Positions 1 through 8,700 are shown, counted from the stretch's first letter. The stretch: 64,000 nucleotides of DNA from Virgibacillus sp. MSJ-26 (GCF_018918075.1 NZ_JAHLPW010000008.1:1-64000), one strand, 5' to 3'. Program-made: numbers and translations. Notes: generated from the sequence alone by a model not told the origin.

Positions 1-113
1 CCCATCATTTTAAATGAGTAAGATCCCTCAGAGACGATGAGGTTGATAGGTCCGAGGTAGAAGCGTGGTGACACGTGAAGCTGACGGATACTAATTGATC
101 GAGGACTTAACTA
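1..113 (+). rRNA. 23S ribosomal RNA, 3' end (partial)
   Basis: The first 113 bases match the conserved 3' end of bacterial 23S rRNA, ending in the GATCGAGGACTTAA block that closes the molecule in Bacillus. Only the last domain VI segment is inside the window; the rest lies upstream. The exact 3' base is inferred from the B. subtilis end and may be off by a few bases. Confidence 0.93.
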
Positions 114-146
114 ACTTTTATCTATGTGATGTCATTGACCTCTACT

Positions 147-164
147 CTTATCTAGTTTTCAAGG
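147..164 (+). other. Likely 3' half of the 23S rRNA processing stem
   Basis: The segment CTTATCTAGTTTTCAAGG is complementary to the CTTGAAAACTAGATAAG sequence that precedes 23S genes in many Bacillaceae 16S-23S spacers. The two halves would pair around the 23S precursor and be cut during maturation. The 5' partner is outside the window, so the pairing is inferred from family knowledge. Confidence 0.6.
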
Positions 165-201
165 TATAAATTAATAAGAAATAACTTTTTCATAAAATGA
201 C

Positions 202-230
202 TTGCAATCCTGTAGAAATATAGATATAAT
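202..230 (+). promoter_or_regulatory. Candidate promoter between 23S and 5S rRNA
   Basis: TTGCAA at 202-207 and a perfect TATAAT at 225-230 are separated by exactly 17 bases. This lies 23 bases upstream of the 5S start, so it could transcribe 5S rRNA and the two tRNAs independently of the main rRNA promoters. The match is seen in sequence; activity is not shown. Confidence 0.45.
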
Positions 231-252
231 AGTCATTGGTCTTGAAATTAGG

Positions 253-368
253 TCTGGTAGCAATAGCGAAGAGGTCACACCTGTTCCCATACCGAACACA
301 GAAGTTAAGCTCTTCAGCGCTGATGGTAGTTGAGACTTTGTCTCTGCAAGAGTAGGACGCCGCCAGAC
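253..368 (+). rRNA. 5S ribosomal RNA
   Basis: A 116-base 5S rRNA with the conserved AGAGGTCACACCTGTTCCCA and CCGAACACAGAAGTTAAGCT blocks. The terminal helix pairs the first bases (TCTGG) with the last (CCAGAC region). The ends were set by comparison with Bacillus 5S RNA. It is part of the rRNA operon whose 23S tail opens the window and is followed by two tRNA genes. Confidence 0.95.
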
Positions 369-406
369 ATATTATTTAATTTAACATTATCTAATAATTT
401 TCACAT

Positions 407-483
<77 letters not shown>

Positions 484-560
484 AAATTATTCAATTTACT
501 ACGTTGAATTAACTACTAGTTAATTGAATATCAGTCGTACTGTAAAGTGCAACCAAATAT

Positions 561-637
561 GGTCTGGTAGTTCAGTTGGTTAGAATGCCTGCCTGTCACG
601 CAGGAGGTCGCGGGTTCGAGTCCCGTCCAGACCGCCA
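561..637 (+). tRNA. tRNA-Asp (GTC anticodon)
   Basis: A 77-base cloverleaf with acceptor stem GGTCTGG/CCAGACC, anticodon GTC in the loop CTGTCAC, T loop GGTTCGAGTCC and encoded CCA. It follows the initiator tRNA and precedes a hairpin terminator, so it is the last gene of the rRNA-tRNA transcript. Confidence 0.96.
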
Positions 638-657
638 CTAAATTTTAAATACATACA

Positions 658-691
658 ACACATGGTTTCTTTTGAAATCATGTGTTTTTTT
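658..691 (+). terminator. Rho-independent terminator of the rRNA-tRNA operon
   Basis: A 12-bp stem (ACACATGGTTTC with GAAATCATGTGT, one G-U pair) is closed by a four-base loop and followed by a run of T. It sits 20 bases after tRNA-Asp. Confidence 0.9.
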
Positions 692-962
692 AATGGCTTA
701 GGAAATTATAACATTAAAACTTCTGTGGATAACTTCATACTGAAGTTGACCATGTCTAGACATTGACCGACCTCGCTTGGCGAGGTGCAGTCTATACGTT
801 GCTAAACGAGCATTTTGTAATTCAGGGTTGAGTAAATTAATAGAAAGTATCAAGCTCCAAACAAAGCTAAAAGTGATCTTATTTAAAATCGGCAGTTATT
901 TTTCAATTGAATTCTATTTTTGCTATGATTAACTTAGCATGTATGAGGCGTGGTGATATATC
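692..962. other. Intergenic region with a single DnaA box, a hairpin and a repeat fragment
   Basis: No gene is seen here. A perfect DnaA box (TGTGGATAA) lies at 724-732. A 7-bp hairpin ACCTCGC-TTG-GCGAGGT spans 770-786. The 16 bases at 793-808 are the reverse complement of part of the tandem repeat found at 4933-5083. The thiL promoter must lie near the end, where TATGAT at about 929 is a possible -10 element without a convincing -35. Confidence 0.6.
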
Positions 963-1934
963 ATGGACGAGTTTTCCTTTATTAACTCAATTAAACCGTC
1001 AACTTATCGTCAATCAAGTATGATTAAAGGAATTGGTGACGATGCGGCGGTCATTAGAGAAAGTGCAGAGGATATTGTAACCGCAGTTGATGTATTTGTG
1101 GAAAACGTGCATTTTTCCCGTGAAACGATGAATCCCTTTCATATAGGTTATCGAGCACTTGCAGCTAACTTGAGTGATATGGCGGCCATGGGGGCTACGC
1201 CAACTTATTATCTTGTGGGTGCTGTAGTTCCGAAGAACTGGTCGTCAGGTGAATTACATGAAATATTTAAGGGTATGAGACATTTAGCCGATAAGTATGC
1301 TGTTGATTTAATTGGTGGCGATACTGTTTCCGGTTCTGAGCTAACATTTTCTATTACTGTTTTTGGAAAGGTACGAAAAGATAAAGCGCGTTATAGGAGT
1401 GCAGCACGTCCCGGAGATATTGTGTTTGTTACGGGTACTTTAGGTGACTCTCAAGCTGGCTTTCATATTTTAACAAACAATCAACAATCTGAAAGTAATT
1501 CCTATTTTATAAAGAAACACCGGATGCCAACACCGCAAATAGAATTTGCAAACGCGCTTGGTGGAATTAACCGGTTATCTTTGAATGATATTAGTGACGG
1601 ACTAGCGAATGAAGCGAGAGAAATCGCTGAAGCTTCAAAAGTAACGATTAATCTCTTGGATGAGGCCATTCCAACAAGTTCTAATTTAAACCAGTTTTCT
1701 TTGTCTTTACAACATCAATGGAAGTATTTTGGTGGGGAAGATTTTGAATTGATGGGAACGGTGGCTGAAGGAGAATGGGCAAGAGTGGAAGAAACTGCGG
1801 AGAAGACTAATACACTTATTACAAAAGTAGGTAATGTAACATTAAACGAGCATGATAAACATGGAGAAGTATACTTGTTTCAGGGAGTTAAGAAACAAGT
1901 TTTAAAAAAAGAAGGGTATACACACTTAAAGTAG
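963..1934 (+). CDS. thiL: Thiamine-monophosphate kinase ThiL
   Basis: ThiL phosphorylates thiamine monophosphate to the cofactor thiamine diphosphate, using ATP. The 323-residue protein has the family's GIGDDAAV metal/phosphate-binding motif at residues 23-30, a glycine-rich IGGDTV segment in the middle and GGEDFEL near the C-terminus; the length is normal. The ATG is preceded by a GAGGCGTGG ribosome binding site. It heads the same cluster as in B. subtilis (thiL-ydiB-ydiC-rimI-gcp), with tsaE starting 9 bases downstream, so the genes are likely one operon. Confidence 0.95.
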   Translation: MDEFSFINSIKPSTYRQSSMIKGIGDDAAVIRESAEDIVTAVDVFVENVHFSRETMNPFHIGYRALAANLSDMAAMGATPTYYLVGAVVPKNWSSGELHEIFKGMRHLADKYAVDLIGGDTVSGSELTFSITVFGKVRKDKARYRSAARPGDIVFVTGTLGDSQAGFHILTNNQQSESNSYFIKKHRMPTPQIEFANALGGINRLSLNDISDGLANEAREIAEASKVTINLLDEAIPTSSNLNQFSLSLQHQWKYFGGEDFELMGTVAEGEWARVEETAEKTNTLITKVGNVTLNEHDKHGEVYLFQGVKKQVLKKEGYTHLK

Positions 1935-1942
1935 GTGAAGAT

Positions 1943-2404
1943 ATGAGTGAAACATATAAAATTGAAACGCATACGGAACTTGAAACAAACACATTAGCAA
2001 AACGATTAGCACTTCTTTTGAAAGCTGGTGATGTGATTACGCTTGAAGGAGACCTAGGTGCTGGTAAAACGACCTTTACTAAAGGACTTGCTCAAGGACT
2101 TGGTATCAAACGAACAGTAAGCAGTCCAACTTTTACCATTGTAAAGGAGTACTCAGGTGAGTTGCCGTTATATCATATGGACGTGTACCGCCTAGAAAAC
2201 TCAGATGAGGATATCGGCTTTGATGAATATTTTCACGGAAATGGCATCACAGTGATTGAATGGGCACAGTTTATTGAAGAATACTTACCGAAAAATTTTT
2301 TAAATATTAATATAACCTATGTTGATGAACATACTCGTGCATTTGAGTTTATGTCAGTCGGCTCTCATTATGCAGACGTAATAAATGAATTGAAAAGATT
2401 ATAA
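1943..2404 (+). CDS. tsaE: tRNA t6A biosynthesis ATPase TsaE
   Basis: TsaE is the ATPase of the TsaB-TsaD-TsaE complex, which adds threonylcarbamoyl to A37 of ANN-decoding tRNAs in the cytoplasm. The 153-residue protein carries the Walker A motif GDLGAGKT at residues 36-43, followed by the SSPTF and VYRLE segments typical of the family. Its start is 9 bases after thiL and tsaB follows 29 bases later. The family was formerly called YjeE/YdiB. Confidence 0.95.
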   Translation: MSETYKIETHTELETNTLAKRLALLLKAGDVITLEGDLGAGKTTFTKGLAQGLGIKRTVSSPTFTIVKEYSGELPLYHMDVYRLENSDEDIGFDEYFHGNGITVIEWAQFIEEYLPKNFLNINITYVDEHTRAFEFMSVGSHYADVINELKRL

Positions 2405-2432
2405 TCTGAATCTCATTAAGGAGTTATTATAT

Positions 2433-3131
2433 ATGTACAGTTTAACAATTGATACATCCAACCATGTGCTGGGTGTGGCTCTTATGAAGGGAAATAAAGT
2501 AATAGGAGAATTTGTTACTAATCTCGCTAAAAATCATTCGGTCAGACTGATGCCGGCAGTTGATCAGCTTATGAAAGAAGTTGATGCCTCTCCTGAGCAG
2601 TTAGATAAAATTATCGTCGCAAAAGGTCCTGGCTCATATACAGGCGTTCGTATTGGTCTAACAACAGCGAAAACACTTGCTTGGGCACTGGATATACCTG
2701 TTGTTGGTGTCTCAAGTTTAAAAGCTCTAGCTTATCAAGGTCGTTTTTATAATTCAGTGATCTGCCCGTTTTTTGATGCTCGGCGTGGGCTAGTTTATAC
2801 AGGCCTTTACGAGTGGCAAACAAATGAGATGGTGGCAGTTCATAAAGAACAGAATATTTTAATGTATGATTGGCTTACTGAACTTAGCAAGCGAGAACAA
2901 GAAGTTTTGTTTTTAAGCCCTGATATTGAAGGGTTTAGCGACGCCATTCAAGAAAAATTAGGTGATCTGGCAATTATCCCTGAAGATATGTTTCATATTG
3001 CGAAGCCCTCTGATTTAGCCCTTGCAGGTAGTCACCAAGAATCAGAATCAACACACCATTTAACACCTAACTACTTGCGTTTAGCCGAGGCAGAGGCCAA
3101 CTGGATTAAAACCCAAGGGGATTCGAAGTAA
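2433..3131 (+). CDS. tsaB: tRNA t6A biosynthesis protein TsaB
   Basis: TsaB is the inactive paralogue of TsaD and scaffolds the threonylcarbamoyl transfer complex. It has the ASKHA-like N-terminus (LTIDTSN), the conserved KGPGSYTGVRIG motif near residue 65 and an LAW(A)LDIPVVGVSSL segment. At 232 residues its length is normal. A good GGAG ribosome binding site precedes the ATG. Its stop codon directly abuts the ATG of rimI, which indicates translational coupling. Confidence 0.94.
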   Translation: MYSLTIDTSNHVLGVALMKGNKVIGEFVTNLAKNHSVRLMPAVDQLMKEVDASPEQLDKIIVAKGPGSYTGVRIGLTTAKTLAWALDIPVVGVSSLKALAYQGRFYNSVICPFFDARRGLVYTGLYEWQTNEMVAVHKEQNILMYDWLTELSKREQEVLFLSPDIEGFSDAIQEKLGDLAIIPEDMFHIAKPSDLALAGSHQESESTHHLTPNYLRLAEAEANWIKTQGDSK

Positions 3132-3578
3132 ATGGCTGAGCTAACAATTCGAAAAATGGAAGTCGATGATATTAAAGACGTCATGAAAGTTGACGAAGTT
3201 TCCTTTTCTAAACCATGGACAGAAGATATATTTCATTTAGAAATTGAAAAGAATGACCAGGCTCATTATTTTATTATGAAGTTGGAAAATAAGATCATTG
3301 GCTATGTAGGCATGTGGGTTGTCATTGATGATGCCCAGATTACAAATATTGCCGTGATGCCAGAATTTCGTGGTCATAAGTTCGGGGAAAAATTATTTGG
3401 TTTTGCTTGTCAACAAGCAATTCACATGGGTGTTAAACGTTTATCATTGGAAGTCCGTGCATCAAATATTGTCGCACAAAAGATGTACCGGAAATTTGGC
3501 CTAGTACCTGGAGGCGTTCGGAAAAATTATTATACAGATAATCGCGAAGATGCGATTGTAATGTGGGTGAATTTATAA
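3132..3578 (+). CDS. rimI: Ribosomal protein S18 alanine N-acetyltransferase RimI
   Basis: A 148-residue GNAT acetyltransferase that acetylates the N-terminal alanine of ribosomal protein S18. The acetyl-CoA loop is visible as [14 protein letters not shown], followed by [20 protein letters not shown], the RimI signature. It starts on the base after the tsaB stop and overlaps the tsaD start by one base (TAATG), so it is part of the same operon. Other GNAT substrates cannot be excluded, but the position matches rimI in related genomes. Confidence 0.9.
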   Translation: MAELTIRKMEVDDIKDVMKVDEVSFSKPWTEDIFHLEIEKNDQAHYFIMKLENKIIGYVGMWVVIDDAQITNIAVMPEFRGHKFGEKLFGFACQQAIHMGVKRLSLEVRASNIVAQKMYRKFGLVPGGVRKNYYTDNREDAIVMWVNL

Positions 3579-4588
3579 TGAGTAGAGATATTTATATTTT
3601 AGGAATTGAAACAAGCTGTGATGAGACCGCTGTCGCTATTGTAAAAAATGGGCGGAACATTGTATCAAATACAGTCGCTTCGCAAATAGAAAGCCACAAG
3701 CGTTTTGGCGGGGTCGTACCTGAAATTGCATCACGTCATCATGTCGAGCAAATGACAATTGTGTTAGAAGAGGCTTTTAATGAAGCAAATGTTTCTTGGA
3801 ACGATATTAATGCGATTGCCGTGACGGAAGGGCCAGGTCTCGTAGGAGCACTTCTAGTTGGGGTGAATGCTGCGAAGGCGCTCGCTTTTGCAAAACAAAA
3901 ATCACTTGTAGGTGTCCATCATATTGCAGGACATATTTACGCGAATCGCTTGGAAAAAGAATTTGAGTTTCCTTTGCTCGCTCTCATCGTCTCTGGAGGA
4001 CATACAGAGCTCGTTTTGATGAAAGAGCATGGTCATTATGAGTTAATTGGTGAAACGAGGGATGATGCAGCTGGAGAAGCTTTTGATAAGGTTGCACGCA
4101 TGTTGGATCTACCTTATCCAGGTGGGCCTCAGATTGACCGGTTAGCTGCCGAAGGAGAAGAAACGATTGATTTCCCCAGAGCATGGCTTGAAGAAGGAAG
4201 TTATGATTTCAGTTTCAGTGGATTGAAATCAGCAGTTATCAACAAAATACACAACGCCAAGCAACGTGGGGAAGACTTGAAAAAAGCAGACATTGCCGCA
4301 AGCTTTCAGGCAAGTGTCATTGACGTGTTAACGAAAAAAACAAGTCGAGCAGCCAAAGAGTATGAAGTGAGGCAAGTAATTGTAGCTGGTGGTGTGGCTG
4401 CGAATAAAGGATTGCGATCTGCTTTAGAAAGTGAATTTGCGGACTTAAATATCCCTCTTCTCATCCCGCCATTAAGTTTATGCACAGATAATGCGGCAAT
4501 GATTGCAGCTGCTGGAACGATAGCTTATGAACAGGGAAGACGATCCGGTCTAGATTTAAATGCCAATCCGTCCTTGATATTAAAATAA
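3578..4588 (+). CDS. tsaD: tRNA N6-threonylcarbamoyladenosine transferase TsaD
   Basis: TsaD transfers threonylcarbamoyl from its AMP derivative to tRNA A37. The ASKHA-fold protein starts with [16 protein letters not shown] and has the metal-binding HIAGH motif at residues 115-119, plus the phosphate segments GGHTEL and PYPGGP. The ATG at 3578 overlaps the rimI stop and gives a normal 336-residue protein. An in-frame GTG 15 bases upstream lies inside rimI and would add only five residues. It is the last gene of the operon and is followed by a DnaA-box cluster. Confidence 0.95.
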   Translation: MSRDIYILGIETSCDETAVAIVKNGRNIVSNTVASQIESHKRFGGVVPEIASRHHVEQMTIVLEEAFNEANVSWNDINAIAVTEGPGLVGALLVGVNAAKALAFAKQKSLVGVHHIAGHIYANRLEKEFEFPLLALIVSGGHTELVLMKEHGHYELIGETRDDAAGEAFDKVARMLDLPYPGGPQIDRLAAEGEETIDFPRAWLEEGSYDFSFSGLKSAVINKIHNAKQRGEDLKKADIAASFQASVIDVLTKKTSRAAKEYEVRQVIVAGGVAANKGLRSALESEFADLNIPLLIPPLSLCTDNAAMIAAAGTIAYEQGRRSGLDLNANPSLILK

Positions 4589-4593
4589 AAGTG

Positions 4594-4768
4594 TTATCTA
4601 CAGGTATTATACACAGCAATGTGCATAACCCTGTTGAAAGGTATAAAACTAAGGTTAATCTTGTGGATATAAAATGTGAGTATCTTAATCTAAAGTTGTG
4701 GATAATGTGCATAACTTTGTTGATATCCCCGTATTACCACCCTTTTCAACAAAAAAGACTGTGGATAA
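4594..4768. promoter_or_regulatory. DnaA-box cluster between tsaD and the ABC-F gene
   Basis: Seven 9-mers match TTATCCACA or its complement with zero or one mismatch. On the + strand they are TTATCTACA (4594) and TTATACACA (4607). On the - strand they are TGTGCATAA (4620, 4706), TGTGGATAT (4662) and perfect TGTGGATAA (4697, 4760). The first three are spaced by 13 bases. In B. subtilis stable DnaA binding is known at the equivalent gcp-ydiF intergenic region, which supports a role as a DnaA-titrating or regulatory site. Confidence 0.8.
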
Positions 4769-4783
4769 GTACGGAAGCGAGAG

Positions 4784-5095
4784 GGACCGTCTAACGACGT
4801 ATGAACTGGACTGAGCCGGAGGAGATAAAGGAAACACGGCGAACGGAGTGAGTCGATGTTGACTTATCGCACGGAGGTGAAGGAAGTTCACTAGTCGTTG
4901 GTCACTCGAGCTAGACGCCCCAAAAGCGCAAGCGACCGTTTAGCAACGTATAAGCTGGAATTCCAACGATTGAGATAAAGGAGACACGAAGAGCGCAGCG
5001 ATTCGATGTCGACTTATCGTAATGAGGTGGGATGAAGCTTACTAGTTGCTGGTCGCTGTAGCTAGACGCCTCAAAAGCGCAAGCGACCGTTTAGC
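4784..5095. repeat. Two tandem copies of a ~150-bp intergenic repeat plus a partial third
   Basis: The unit at 4784-4932 is repeated imperfectly at 4933-5083, and a third copy begins at 5084 and stops after about 12 bases. Shared blocks include CGACCGTTTAGCAACG, GAGATAAAGGA, a GATGT(T/C)GACTTATCG block and CAAAAGCGCAAG. There is no open reading frame with a ribosome binding site. A 16-base piece occurs in inverted orientation at 793-808. This looks like a dispersed noncoding repeat family of the host genome. Confidence 0.8.
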
Positions 5096-5101
5096 AACGC
5101 T

Positions 5102-5142
5102 AAAAAACTGCACTCTCGACGTTATCCGTCGTGGAGTGCAGT
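5102..5142 (-). terminator. Terminator of the ABC-F gene, overlapping its last codons
   Basis: ACTGCACTC (5107-5115) pairs with GAGTGCAGT (5134-5142), with additional inner pairs. On the - strand a run of T follows at 5107-5102. The stop codon of the ABC-F gene (5122-5124) lies in the loop, so the coding sequence ends inside the hairpin. Confidence 0.85.
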
Positions 5143-7044
5143 CCATTCCTCGAGTAATTGCTCAATTTTTTGTTTAATATCACTGGTTTTCTTCGTGTAT
5201 TCAAGAGCGACCTCATGATCTTCGTAAACTTCTGGTTTGGCCATTTCTTCTTCAAGCTTGGCCTGCTCTAATTCCAATTCCTCAATCTCTTCTTCAAGTT
5301 GATTGATTCTACGTTCTATTTTTCTTCTTTCACTTTGCAGTCGTTTTTCTTGTTCAAAACTCAACCGACCTTCATCCACAGTTTCAATAATTTCACTTGT
5401 TTCCTGCAGACTTCGAATTTCCTCTTCTTCTTTCTTTTTATCGATATAGTAATCATAATCCCCTAAGTAAACAGTAAATTCGTCGCGCTCCATTTCAACA
5501 ACATGATCCGCAATACTGTTGATAAAATAACGGTCGTGAGATACGAAAATGATCGTTCCTGGAAAATCTGCCAAAGCGGCTTCAAGGACTTCTTTGCTGT
5601 CGATATCAAGATGGTTTGTAGGCTCGTCAAGGATTAACAAATTTGAATTTTGCATTTTCAGTTTTGCCAGAGCCAGTCTTGCTTTTTCTCCACCGCTGAG
5701 TGAACTAACATGTTTAAGGACATCTTCTCCAGAAAATAGAAAGTTTCCAAGGACAGTACGGATATCTGCCTCGTTTATTTGTGGATAACCATCCCATAAT
5801 TCATCTAAAACAGTTTTTTGTGAATTTAAATCAGCTTGTTCTTGATCATAATAGCCAATTTGTACATTAGTACCTTTTTGGATCACACCACTGGAAGCAT
5901 CTAACCTCCCAAGAATAACTTTGAGTAATGTTGTTTTCCCAACTCCATTCGGACCAATTAACGCCATCCGGTCTCCGCGATTGATGTGCAGATTCAGACC
6001 ATGGAATAGCTTGTCCGTATCATCTTTATATTGAAAGCTTAAATCCTCCAACTTGAGAACATCATTGCCGCTTCTGCGATTGATATCAAAGCTAAATGAA
6101 ACGGAGCCTTCGCTTCCAAGCGGTTTTTCAATACGCTCCATTTTTTCTAATTTACGCCGCCTGCTCTGCGCACGTTTTGTTGTGGAGGCTCGGACTAGAT
6201 TTCGTTGGATAAAGTCTTCCATTTTATTGATTTCAACTTGTTGCTTTTCATATTCTTTTAATTCCTTCTCATAATCTTGCGCTCTTTGTTCAAGAAATTT
6301 AGTATAACTACCATGATACTTTTTCATTTTATGGCGTGAAATTTCATAAACAATCGACACCGTTTTGTCTAAAAAGTAACGATCATGTGACACGATGACA
6401 ATAGCACCGGGATAGCTAGCAAGATAGCCTTCAAGCCAGCTTAACGTGTCGATGTCGAGATGGTTTGTCGGCTCATCAAGAATGAGTAAATCGGGTTTCT
6501 TTAATAATAATTTACCTAAGGCGAGACGCGTTTTTTGCCCACCACTTAATGTATTGATATGTGTATCATAATCGAAACTATCAAAACTGAGGCCTGACAG
6601 TACTGACTTGATGTCTGCTTCGTAGGTATATCCACCATTTCTTTCAAAAGCCTGTTGTTTCCGGTCATATTCTTCAAGCAGCTGCGTGTATTCTGAAGAA
6701 GAGAGCGAGCTTGCTTCTCCCATTTTTTCTTCTAGATGTCTTAATTCTTTTTCTTGTTTTAATAAGTGGTGAAAGCAGGTCATCATCTCATTCCAGATGG
6801 TTTCATCTGAGTCAAGGTCAGTATGTTGTGATAAATAACCGGTATTGACACCTTTAGGTCTGATGATTTCGCCTGTGTCATGCGACAACTCACCAGCCAT
6901 GATTTTAAGCAAAGTTGATTTTCCTGAACCATTCCGACCTACAATCGCAATCCGGTCTTTGCTTTTCACTTCTAATTTTATATTGCTCAAAATATCTTCA
7001 GCCCCGTAGGCCTTAGATAATCCATTGAGTTGCATGATAATCAT
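5122..7044 (-). CDS. ABC-F family ATPase (YdiF type)
   Basis: A 640-residue soluble protein with two ABC ATPase domains and no membrane segments. Domain 1 has VGRNGSGKST, LSGGQKTRLAL and ILDEPTNHLD. Domain 2 has IGPNGVGKTT, LSGGEKARLAL and a second ILDEPTNHLD. An interdomain linker rich in charged residues and a C-terminal coiled coil follow. Members act on the ribosome during translation. The MII start matches B. subtilis YdiF, and the location next to tsaD is conserved. It is transcribed against the tsaD operon. Confidence 0.92.
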   Translation of the reverse strand: MIIMQLNGLSKAYGAEDILSNIKLEVKSKDRIAIVGRNGSGKSTLLKIMAGELSHDTGEIIRPKGVNTGYLSQHTDLDSDETIWNEMMTCFHHLLKQEKELRHLEEKMGEASSLSSSEYTQLLEEYDRKQQAFERNGGYTYEADIKSVLSGLSFDSFDYDTHINTLSGGQKTRLALGKLLLKKPDLLILDEPTNHLDIDTLSWLEGYLASYPGAIVIVSHDRYFLDKTVSIVYEISRHKMKKYHGSYTKFLEQRAQDYEKELKEYEKQQVEINKMEDFIQRNLVRASTTKRAQSRRRKLEKMERIEKPLGSEGSVSFSFDINRRSGNDVLKLEDLSFQYKDDTDKLFHGLNLHINRGDRMALIGPNGVGKTTLLKVILGRLDASSGVIQKGTNVQIGYYDQEQADLNSQKTVLDELWDGYPQINEADIRTVLGNFLFSGEDVLKHVSSLSGGEKARLALAKLKMQNSNLLILDEPTNHLDIDSKEVLEAALADFPGTIIFVSHDRYFINSIADHVVEMERDEFTVYLGDYDYYIDKKKEEEEIRSLQETSEIIETVDEGRLSFEQEKRLQSERRKIERRINQLEEEIEELELEQAKLEEEMAKPEVYEDHEVALEYTKKTSDIKQKIEQLLEEWTALHDG

Positions 7045-7201
7045 CGTTCAGTTCACTCCAATAAGTTAAAAAACGTCATAGTATCAGTGTATACTTTCTA
7101 GTGAATCGAGGCAACTCAGGTAATGAATTGTGAAGTTAATCACGACATTTTACCTTTTTTCTGGTAATATAGTAGTAAGAATACATATTGGAGATGAGCA
7201 A

Positions 7202-7699
7202 ATGTCGAACTTTACTCACTTTAATGAACAAGGGCGAGCGCGCATGGTAGATATTAGCGCCAAGAAAGATACAGAGCGTGTTGCTTTAGCAAGAACAAGT
7301 ATCCTTGTGAACCAAGAAATATATGAAAAAATCGCTTCCAAAGAAATTGAAAAAGGCGATGTACTCGCAGTGGCCCAAGTGGCGGGCATTATGGCGGCAA
7401 AAAATACATCTGACTGGATACCTATGTGTCATCCACTTCAGTTAAAAGGTGTCGACATCAACTTTGAATGGCAGGTTGAAGATGACATTTATGAGCTAAT
7501 CATCTATGCTTCTGTTAAAACAAAAGGTAGTACTGGCGTAGAAATGGAAGCGTTAACGGCAGCCAGCGCTACGGCCCTCACCGTATATGATATGTGCAAA
7601 GCTATCGATAAAGGCATGACCATCGGGCAAACTTACTTAATCGAGAAGAAAGGCGGTAAATCAGGAGATTATCACCGTCAAAAAGGAGAGAACAACTAG
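7202..7699 (+). CDS. moaC: Cyclic pyranopterin monophosphate synthase MoaC
   Basis: MoaC makes cyclic pyranopterin monophosphate, the first stable intermediate of molybdenum cofactor synthesis. The 165-residue protein has the signature [14 protein letters not shown] near the N-terminus, the MCHPLQL active-site segment and [18 protein letters not shown]. The ATG at 7202 is preceded by GGAGATGAG; an upstream in-frame extension lacks similarity and a ribosome binding site. The stop overlaps the GTG start of rex, so the two genes are translationally coupled. Confidence 0.95.
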   Translation: MSNFTHFNEQGRARMVDISAKKDTERVALARTSILVNQEIYEKIASKEIEKGDVLAVAQVAGIMAAKNTSDWIPMCHPLQLKGVDINFEWQVEDDIYELIIYASVKTKGSTGVEMEALTAASATALTVYDMCKAIDKGMTIGQTYLIEKKGGKSGDYHRQKGENN

Positions 7700-8337
7700 T
7701 GGAACCAAACAAAATTCCTCAGGCAACAGCCAAACGACTGCCATTATATTATCGTTTTTTAAATAATTTACAACATCAAGGAAAATCGCGCGTGTCTTCA
7801 AAAGAATTAAGCGAAGCGGTAAAAGTTGATTCAGCGACCATTCGCAGAGACTTTTCATACTTTGGTGCTTTAGGTAAAAAAGGATATGGCTATAATGTTG
7901 AGTATTTATTAGGTTTTTTTAGAAAAACGTTAGACCATGATGAATTAACGGATGTCGCGCTCATTGGTGTAGGCAATCTTGGGACAGCCTTTTTAAATTA
8001 TAATTTTACGAAAAATAATAATACAAGAATCAAGATGGCGTTTGATGTGGATCAAGAGAAGGTCGGAACGGAAATTGCCGGAATACCGATCTATAATATT
8101 GATGAGATTGAGGAGAAATTAGGCGACACGAAAGTTGCTATTCTTACCATTCCAGGAGCTGAGACTGATAACGTAACGAATCGATTGGTCGAGCAAGGGA
8201 TTACAGGTATTTTAAACTTCACCCCAGCACGAATCAGCGTACCGGACTATGTTCGTGTGCATCACATCGATTTAGCAGTTGAACTTCAAGCACTTGTATA
8301 CTTTTTAAAACATTATCCATTGGTTGAGCAGAAATAA
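7699..8337 (+). CDS. rex: Redox-sensing transcriptional repressor Rex
   Basis: Rex binds DNA when the NADH/NAD+ ratio is low and represses fermentative and respiratory genes. The 212-residue protein has an N-terminal winged helix ([21 protein letters not shown], residues 45-65) and a Rossmann domain with GVGNLGTA at 90-97. It starts at a GTG in the overlap TAGTG with moaC and has an AAAAGGAGAG ribosome binding site. A hairpin terminator lies 37 bases downstream. Confidence 0.96.
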   Translation: MEPNKIPQATAKRLPLYYRFLNNLQHQGKSRVSSKELSEAVKVDSATIRRDFSYFGALGKKGYGYNVEYLLGFFRKTLDHDELTDVALIGVGNLGTAFLNYNFTKNNNTRIKMAFDVDQEKVGTEIAGIPIYNIDEIEEKLGDTKVAILTIPGAETDNVTNRLVEQGITGILNFTPARISVPDYVRVHHIDLAVELQALVYFLKHYPLVEQK

Positions 8338-8374
8338 TATATACTTTATAAATACATCCTAATATTGAAATCTC

Positions 8375-8407
8375 AAGGCCACTCTTTGATGGAGTGGCCT
8401 TATTTGT
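8375..8407 (+). terminator. Rho-independent terminator after rex
   Basis: AAGGCCACTC (8375-8384) pairs with GAGTGGCCTT (8392-8401), followed by a short T-rich tail. It ends the moaC-rex transcript. Confidence 0.8.
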
Positions 8408-8430
8408 CTGAGGAGAAGGAGTCTTTATCG

Positions 8431-8700
8431 TCCCTGGAAATTAGAGTATCCGCTAATCCAGGAAGTGTGCTGCGTTTCTCCTTCCTAGAAAGTGGGTTGT
8501 CCAAAAAACCAGGTAGTGTATTGCGGTTATCCTCCCAGGAAATTAGAGTATCCGCTAATCCAGGTAGCCTGCCGCGTTTCTCGTCCCCGGAAAGTAGCCT
8601 GTTCTTAAATCCAGGTAGTATGTCGTGCTTCTCCTCCCTGGAAAGTAAAACCCCCTCTAATCCAGGTAGTGAATTTGCATTACCCTCCCAGAAAAAATAG
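8431..8700. repeat. 51-bp tandem repeat, five units plus a partial sixth
   Basis: Units start at 8431, 8482, 8533, 8584 and 8635, each exactly 51 bases long, and a truncated unit starts at 8686. Each unit opens with a TCC(C/T)(T/C/A)(G/A)GAAA block and carries a central CCAGG(T/A)AG block, so CCTGG and CCAGG can pair within a unit. Because 51 is a multiple of 3, an open frame of 111 codons runs through it (8365-8700). It has no convincing ribosome binding site and is probably not a gene. Confidence 0.85.

Noticed and set aside
3563-3577. GTG upstream start for tsaD
   Set aside because: It lies inside rimI without a ribosome binding site; the overlap TAATG and homologue lengths support ATG 3578.
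4594-4768. A replication origin here
   Set aside because: There is a DnaA-box cluster but no adjacent dnaA-dnaN and no clear AT-rich unwinding element; a regulatory cluster fits better.
8365-8700. 111-codon open frame as a protein gene
   Set aside because: It is a 51-bp tandem repeat with no ribosome binding site and compositionally odd translation; the open frame follows from the repeat length being a multiple of three.
8431-8700. CRISPR array
   Set aside because: The units are contiguous without unique spacers, and no cas genes are near.
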